Shown piece by piece: positions 60,408 through 64,000 of a stretch of 64,000 nt of DNA. The stretch covers positions 12,109-76,108 of the forward strand of contig DATGGK010000061.1 of NCBI GenBank assembly GCA_035308565.1, written 5' to 3'. The notes below the pieces were generated by a model. That model searched no databases. It was not told the origin of the DNA and saw only the letters and a list, made by a program, of their open reading frames with translations. The DNA comes from JANXLS01 sp035308565 (lineage in GTDB: Bacteria > Planctomycetota > SZUA-567 > H5-PLA8). A program made the position numbers and the translations under genes. Within the stretch, counting starts at the first letter, position 1; each line of letters begins with the position of its first letter.

Positions 60408-61187
60408 TCAAGGCAGCGTCATGATCTCAATCCGATCCCCCATGATCGCCACCGTGTGCTCGAAATGCACCGACCGGCTCCCGTCTTTCGTCAGCACCGG
60501 CCACGTATTATCCTTCGACTCCACCTCGGCCTTGCCTTCGTTCACCATTGGCTCAATCGCGATCACCATCCCAGGCTTGAGCGTCTTGTTCATCATGATC
60601 GCCGTCGATTTGGCGTCCACGTAATTGGGCACCTGCGGCTCTTCATGCAGCGCCATGCCCACGCCGTGCCCGACGAATTCGCGCACCACCGAATACCCGC
60701 GCCCTTCAACCAGCGTCTGCACCGCCGTCGCGATATCGTTGATCTTCCCGCGCGGCTTGGCCGCTTCGATCCCCGCCCACAACGCCTCTTCGCCCGCGAC
60801 CAGCAAGCGTTTCGCCGCCGGATCCGGCTCGCCGATCGGAAATGTCCACGCCGAATCGCCGATGTATCCATTCAGCGAAACGCCGACGTCGATCGACACC
60901 AGATCGCCTTCCTCCAGTTCCTCGTCGTTGGGCACTCCGTGGACCACGCACTCGTTCACCGACGCGCACAGGTTCGCCGGAAACGGTTTCTTTCCGGGAA
61001 ACGCATAGCCCAGAAACGGCGACTTCGCTTTGTAGCGCGCGATCAATTCGCCCACGGCCTGATCCATCGCCAAAGTGGACGACCCCGGCACCGCCAGCTT
61101 TCGGATCACCTCCAGACACTCCGCCGTGATCCTCCCCGCCTCGCGGATCATCGCTATCTGGCGCTCGGAATATAAAATCTGTGCCAC
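60408..61187 (-). CDS. map: Methionine aminopeptidase, type I
   Basis: 259 residues. It removes the N-terminal Met of new proteins. The metal ligands are in LVSIDVGVSLNGYIGDSAWT (two Asp), GHGVGMALHEEPQVPN (His), IEPMVNEG (Glu) and VHFEHTVAI (Glu). The start MAQILYSERQIAMIREAG is typical. It lies between adk and infA. Confidence 0.97.
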   Translation of the reverse strand: MAQILYSERQIAMIREAGRITAECLEVIRKLAVPGSSTLAMDQAVGELIARYKAKSPFLGYAFPGKKPFPANLCASVNECVVHGVPNDEELEEGDLVSIDVGVSLNGYIGDSAWTFPIGEPDPAAKRLLVAGEEALWAGIEAAKPRGKINDIATAVQTLVEGRGYSVVREFVGHGVGMALHEEPQVPNYVDAKSTAIMMNKTLKPGMVIAIEPMVNEGKAEVESKDNTWPVLTKDGSRSVHFEHTVAIMGDRIEIMTLP

Positions 61188-61203
61188 GTCACTCCGTACT
61201 CAT

Positions 61204-61300
61204 CGTTTGTAGTCCCGCCTTTAGGCGGAATGCGCGCCCGCTTCGGTCAGCCCGCCAACTTCTGTCAGCGCCCTGCCGCCTAAAGGCGGGACTACGAACG
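61204..61300. repeat. Repeat family C hairpin, adk-map junction (C2)
   Basis: Arms TAGTCCCGCCTTTAGGCGGA and CCGCCTAAAGGCGGGACTAC are inverted copies around a 50-base loop containing the shared word CTGTCAGCG. Confidence 0.87.
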
Positions 61301-61302
61301 CA

Positions 61303-62007
61303 TTACTTCTTCGCCCATTCTCCGCTGGTGACAATCCCGCGATCCTCGCGCACTTCCTTCAAAATCACCGCCGCCACTTCGTCCAAATCCCCGCTGCCCG
61401 GCACTTTCACCAGCCGATTCCGCCGCGCATAAAATTCCACCAGCGGCGCCGTGTCCTTCCAATACTGCGCCTGGCGCACCTTGATCGTCTCCGGCTTGTC
61501 GTCCTCGCGAATTTCCAATTTCTTCCCGCACAGATCGCACACGCCCGCCACTTTCGGCGGCTTGCTCGTCAAATTGTACACCGCCCCGCACAACGGGTCC
61601 GGACAACTGCGCCGCTGCGACAAGCGCTCTTGAATCACGCTGTCCGGCGTGTCAATCAAAATCACTAAATCAATGCTCTCGCCGCGCGCGTTCAAGACCT
61701 TCTTAAGCGCTTCGGCCTGATTCAACGTCCGCGGGAATCCGTCCAGCACGTACCCGCCGGGTCTGTTCTTCTTCGCCGCGTCAATCGCCTCCACCAACAC
61801 ATCCACAACCACTTCGTCGGGCACCAGCTTTCCCGCTTCCATGTATGGCTTCACGGTTGTGCCCACCGGCGTGCCGTTGGCCACCGCCTCGCGCAGCAAA
61901 TTCCCCGTCGCCAAATGTGGAATGTTCAACGCATCGCAGAGCAACTGAGCCTGAGTGCCCTTGCCCGCGCCGGGAGGACCCAGCAGTACGATACGCTTGT
62001 CAGGCAT
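61303..62007 (-). CDS. adk: Adenylate kinase
   Basis: 234 residues. It interconverts ATP and AMP with two ADP. The P-loop is LLGPPGAGKGTQAQLLCDAL (residues 5-24), with the AMP site LVPDEVVVD and DGFPRTLNQAEAL. The LID carries a zinc finger (SCPDPLCGAVYN, CDLCG). It lies between secY and map as in many bacteria. Confidence 0.97.
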   Translation of the reverse strand: MPDKRIVLLGPPGAGKGTQAQLLCDALNIPHLATGNLLREAVANGTPVGTTVKPYMEAGKLVPDEVVVDVLVEAIDAAKKNRPGGYVLDGFPRTLNQAEALKKVLNARGESIDLVILIDTPDSVIQERLSQRRSCPDPLCGAVYNLTSKPPKVAGVCDLCGKKLEIREDDKPETIKVRQAQYWKDTAPLVEFYARRNRLVKVPGSGDLDEVAAVILKEVREDRGIVTSGEWAKK

Positions 62008-62018
62008 AAACGAAGAAC

Positions 62019-62110
62019 CGTTAAACGTTACACGTTAAACGTTAAACGTTGAGCGTTCAACGCAAACGTTGCGCGACGCAACGTGTAACGTTTAACGTGC
62101 AACGATTAAC
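62019..62110. repeat. Repeat family G hairpin, secY-adk junction (G2)
   Basis: GTTAAACGTTACACGTTAAA and GCAACGTGTAACGTTTAACG, inverted, with an inner palindrome CAAACGTTGCGCGACGCAACG. The 108-base gap consists of it. Confidence 0.85.
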
Positions 62111-62115
62111 GGCAT

Positions 62116-63456
62116 TTAGCGTCGTCCCTTTATCTTCCCGCCGCCCTTCATGAAGCCCTCATACCGCTCCATCAAAAGATGCGACTCGATGCGGTTGACC
62201 ACGTCCAGCGCCACGCCGACCACGATCAGCAAGCCCGTGCCTCCGAAGAAGCTCGAAATGTCTTCGTCCACCCGCATCGTGTTCGAAATCACCGCCGGCA
62301 CCATCGCCACGATCGCAATCATAATCGCACCCGCCAGCGTGATCCGGTTCATCACGCTTTCCAGATAATCGCGCGTGTCGTTGCCCGGCCGAATGCCCGG
62401 AATAAACATGCCGTACGACTTGAAATTCTCCGCATGCTCCTTCGGGTCGAACAACACCGCCGTGTAAAAGTACGAGAAGAAAATGATCAGCATGATTTCG
62501 CCGGTCACGTACAGGAACGATCCGCGCTGAATGAAGCCGACCAGGCCGTGGATGAAGGAATTGTTGAGCCCGCCCAGCATGCTGGGCAGCACAATCAGCG
62601 ACTGCGCGAAGATAATCGCGATCACCCCCGACGCATTGAGCTTCAACGGCAGCCAATGCTGCTGCTTGAACCCCATCGCCGTGCGTTTGGGTGTCTGCAT
62701 CGGGATGCGCCGCTCGGCCTGCGTGATGAATACCACCGCCATCACCATCACCACGAACAGCACCACCAGCATGAACACATTGCTCGGCCCGATCTTCGAC
62801 GCCTCGGCCGCGTCCAGCGAGGTGTCGAAGCGCGACGCGATGTGGCTGAGCGCCACCGGCAGACGCGCCAGGATCCCGATCTGGATGATCAGCGACGTGC
62901 CGTTGCCCAACCCGAACTCGTCGATCTGATCGCCGATCCAGATCAAAAACGTCGTCCCCGCCGTGAGGATAAACGTGGCCACGAACATGAACCAGGTCTT
63001 GTCCCAGATCACTTTCGGCTTATTGTTGAACGTGCCGCTGGCCAGGTTCGAACAGATGATGATCGCTTGGACCAGACACAGCAACACCGCCGCATAGCGC
63101 GTCCATTGCGTGATTTTGCGCCGCCCGCTTTCGCCCTCTTTTGACACTTTTTGCAAAGCGGGCACAATTGCGGTCAGTAATTGAAAAATGATGGAGGCGG
63201 AAATGTAGGGCATGATGCCCAACGCCAAGACTGACATCTTGGACAACCCGCCGCCAGAAAACATGTCCAAAACGCCCAGAAATTCGCCAAAACCCGACCC
63301 CCGCTGCTCGGCCATCGCGCCCGACACAGCGTCCAAATTCACGCCCGGCAATGGGATGAAGACTCCCACCCGGCACAAGGCCAGCAGGCCCAGCGTGATC
63401 AGGGTTTTTCTGCGAAGTTCAGGAATTCTGGCGATGTTGGCGAATGCCGAAAACAT
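62116..63456 (-). CDS. secY: Protein translocase subunit SecY
   Basis: 446 residues with ten membrane segments. It forms the channel of the Sec system. The start IARIPELRRKTLITLGLLAL, the plug region FIPLPGVNLDAVSG, SIIFQLLTAIVPALQKVSKE, and the loop NFKSYGMFIPGIRPG with RNDTRDYLESVMNRI-type sequence are characteristic. It precedes adk in the spc operon. Confidence 0.97.
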   Translation of the reverse strand: MFSAFANIARIPELRRKTLITLGLLALCRVGVFIPLPGVNLDAVSGAMAEQRGSGFGEFLGVLDMFSGGGLSKMSVLALGIMPYISASIIFQLLTAIVPALQKVSKEGESGRRKITQWTRYAAVLLCLVQAIIICSNLASGTFNNKPKVIWDKTWFMFVATFILTAGTTFLIWIGDQIDEFGLGNGTSLIIQIGILARLPVALSHIASRFDTSLDAAEASKIGPSNVFMLVVLFVVMVMAVVFITQAERRIPMQTPKRTAMGFKQQHWLPLKLNASGVIAIIFAQSLIVLPSMLGGLNNSFIHGLVGFIQRGSFLYVTGEIMLIIFFSYFYTAVLFDPKEHAENFKSYGMFIPGIRPGNDTRDYLESVMNRITLAGAIMIAIVAMVPAVISNTMRVDEDISSFFGGTGLLIVVGVALDVVNRIESHLLMERYEGFMKGGGKIKGRR

Positions 63457-63791
63457 GCCGGTTTCCTCAAGTAGAACGAAGCGACTGCTTCAGTTCAAGC
63501 CACACTTATACTGCACACTTTTAAAGACCATTTGTCATTTGGCAGTTGTGATTTGTCATTTGTCATTTTTAAATGCGCGGTCGTCGCCGCATGAAATGAC
63601 AATTCAAAAAATCATAAACCGCCGCACGCAGCCGCTTTTAAATGACAAATCACAAATGACAAATGCCAAATGACAAATAAATCTGTTCCCTACGCCTTCG
63701 CGTCCCTCGTTCGTAGTCCCGCCTTTAGGCGGAAACGCGCTGACAATCCAAGCGCCGCATTCCGCCTAAAGGCGGGACTACAAACAATCCG
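63457..63791. repeat. Long junction between rplO and secY with repeats D2 and C3
   Basis: The 335-base gap contains a family D element (63529-63679; TTTGTCATTTGGCAGTTGTG to AATGACAAATCACAAATGAC) and a family C inverted repeat (63708-63788; CGTAGTCCCGCCTTTAGGCG and CCGCCTAAAGGCGGGACTAC). No gene was seen. Confidence 0.85.
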
Positions 63792-64000
63792 CTACGCCTT
63801 CGTCTCAGGCGCCTTGCCCTCATCCTTGTGCTTTTCAGTCTTGGCCGGCTTGGCCTCGCCCACAGGCTTGCCTTCCCCGCCTTCGACCTTCGGCTTGGCC
63901 TCACCCTTCGGCTTCTCAGCGCCGCCCTCGGCCGGTTTCGCCGCGTGCTTTTCACCCTTAGGCTTCTCGGCACCGCCCTCCGCCTTCGGCTTGCCTTCGC
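63792..64000 (-). CDS. C-terminal tail of a Lys/Pro/Ala/Glu-rich protein, probably ribosomal protein L15, cut by the window edge
   Basis: An open frame without stop runs from 64000 to the TAG at 63792-63794. The visible 68 residues are low in complexity, with repeated AEKPKGE and KPKVEGGEGK units and the end KDEGKAPETKA. The gene before secY in the spc operon is normally rplO (L15), so this would be an extension of that protein, like the tail on L17. The L15 body is outside the window, so the gene name is inferred from order only. Confidence 0.6.
   Translation of the reverse strand, partial: EGKPKAEGGAEKPKGEKHAAKPAEGGAEKPKGEAKPKVEGGEGKPVGEAKPAKTEKHKDEGKAPETKA

Noticed and set aside
63529..63679. 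Possible CRISPR-like array from the repeated AATGACA word
   Set aside because: The words are adjacent and degenerate without unique spacers, and form an inverted hairpin; no cas genes are present.

Overview
The window is a GC-rich (about 60%) bacterial chromosome segment. No rRNA, tRNA or CRISPR array was seen. The gene content suggests a member of the Planctomycetota-Verrucomicrobiota (PVC) side of the tree: a WD40 protein of the kinase-fusion type, a WD40-like protein opening with an SLRTLLVGV membrane segment, a G8-domain secreted protein, several-thousand-residue secreted proteins with gingipain-type (C25) C-termini, Uma2, and a complete PQQ pathway. The phylum is an inference; Acidobacteriota or a candidate phylum is not excluded.

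Layout. 1-2640: end of a membrane WD40 protein. 2654-3210: toxin-antitoxin pair with a clear promoter. 3311-5131: three minus-strand genes of unknown role, the last a DUF6159-like membrane protein. 5473-10099: PQQ operon (pqqA, YVTN propeller, pqqB, pqqC, pqqD, pqqE); the 25-residue pqqA lies at 5531-5608. 10268-33042: two giant secreted proteins (3796 and 2368 residues) ending in homologous C25 peptidase modules, enclosing a G8/beta-helix protein and an MFS exporter. 33544-36462: a secreted subtilase. 36578-36694: a tiny lipoprotein.

36742-42179: the most interesting locus. A promoter, a SAM-I riboswitch and a terminator precede a threonine-synthase-like PLP enzyme. It is followed by a MoaD/ThiS-like sulfur carrier fused to a methionine-type NIL domain, an unknown 123-residue protein, an ACP-like protein whose two halves appear in swapped order, and an E1-like MoeB/ThiF enzyme. 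SAM control plus a sulfur carrier plus an enzyme of the O-phosphohomoserine-using family suggests homocysteine/methionine synthesis by a carrier-thiocarboxylate route, not plain threonine synthesis. This is inference.

42185-55489: mixed housekeeping genes (PfkB kinase, P-II, an aminotransferase with an odd N-terminus, Uma2, methyltransferase, apt, DUF309, NifU-like, ClpP, WecB, an NPCBM protein, a nitrilase-family amidase, YebC, a sugar-phosphate isomerase-like protein, a HEAT-like protein, a small membrane protein). 55533-64000: the minus-strand spc/alpha ribosomal operon (end of probable rplO, secY, adk, map, a HicB-like gene, infA, rpmJ, rpsM, rpsK, rpsD, rpoA, rplQ).

A second theme is repeats. 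At least a dozen palindromic families fill the spaces between genes, including every junction of the ribosomal operon. Several copies lie in frame inside coding genes (pqqB twice, pqqD, the G8 protein, the aminotransferase, the subtilase), and one copy supplies the pqqE start codon.
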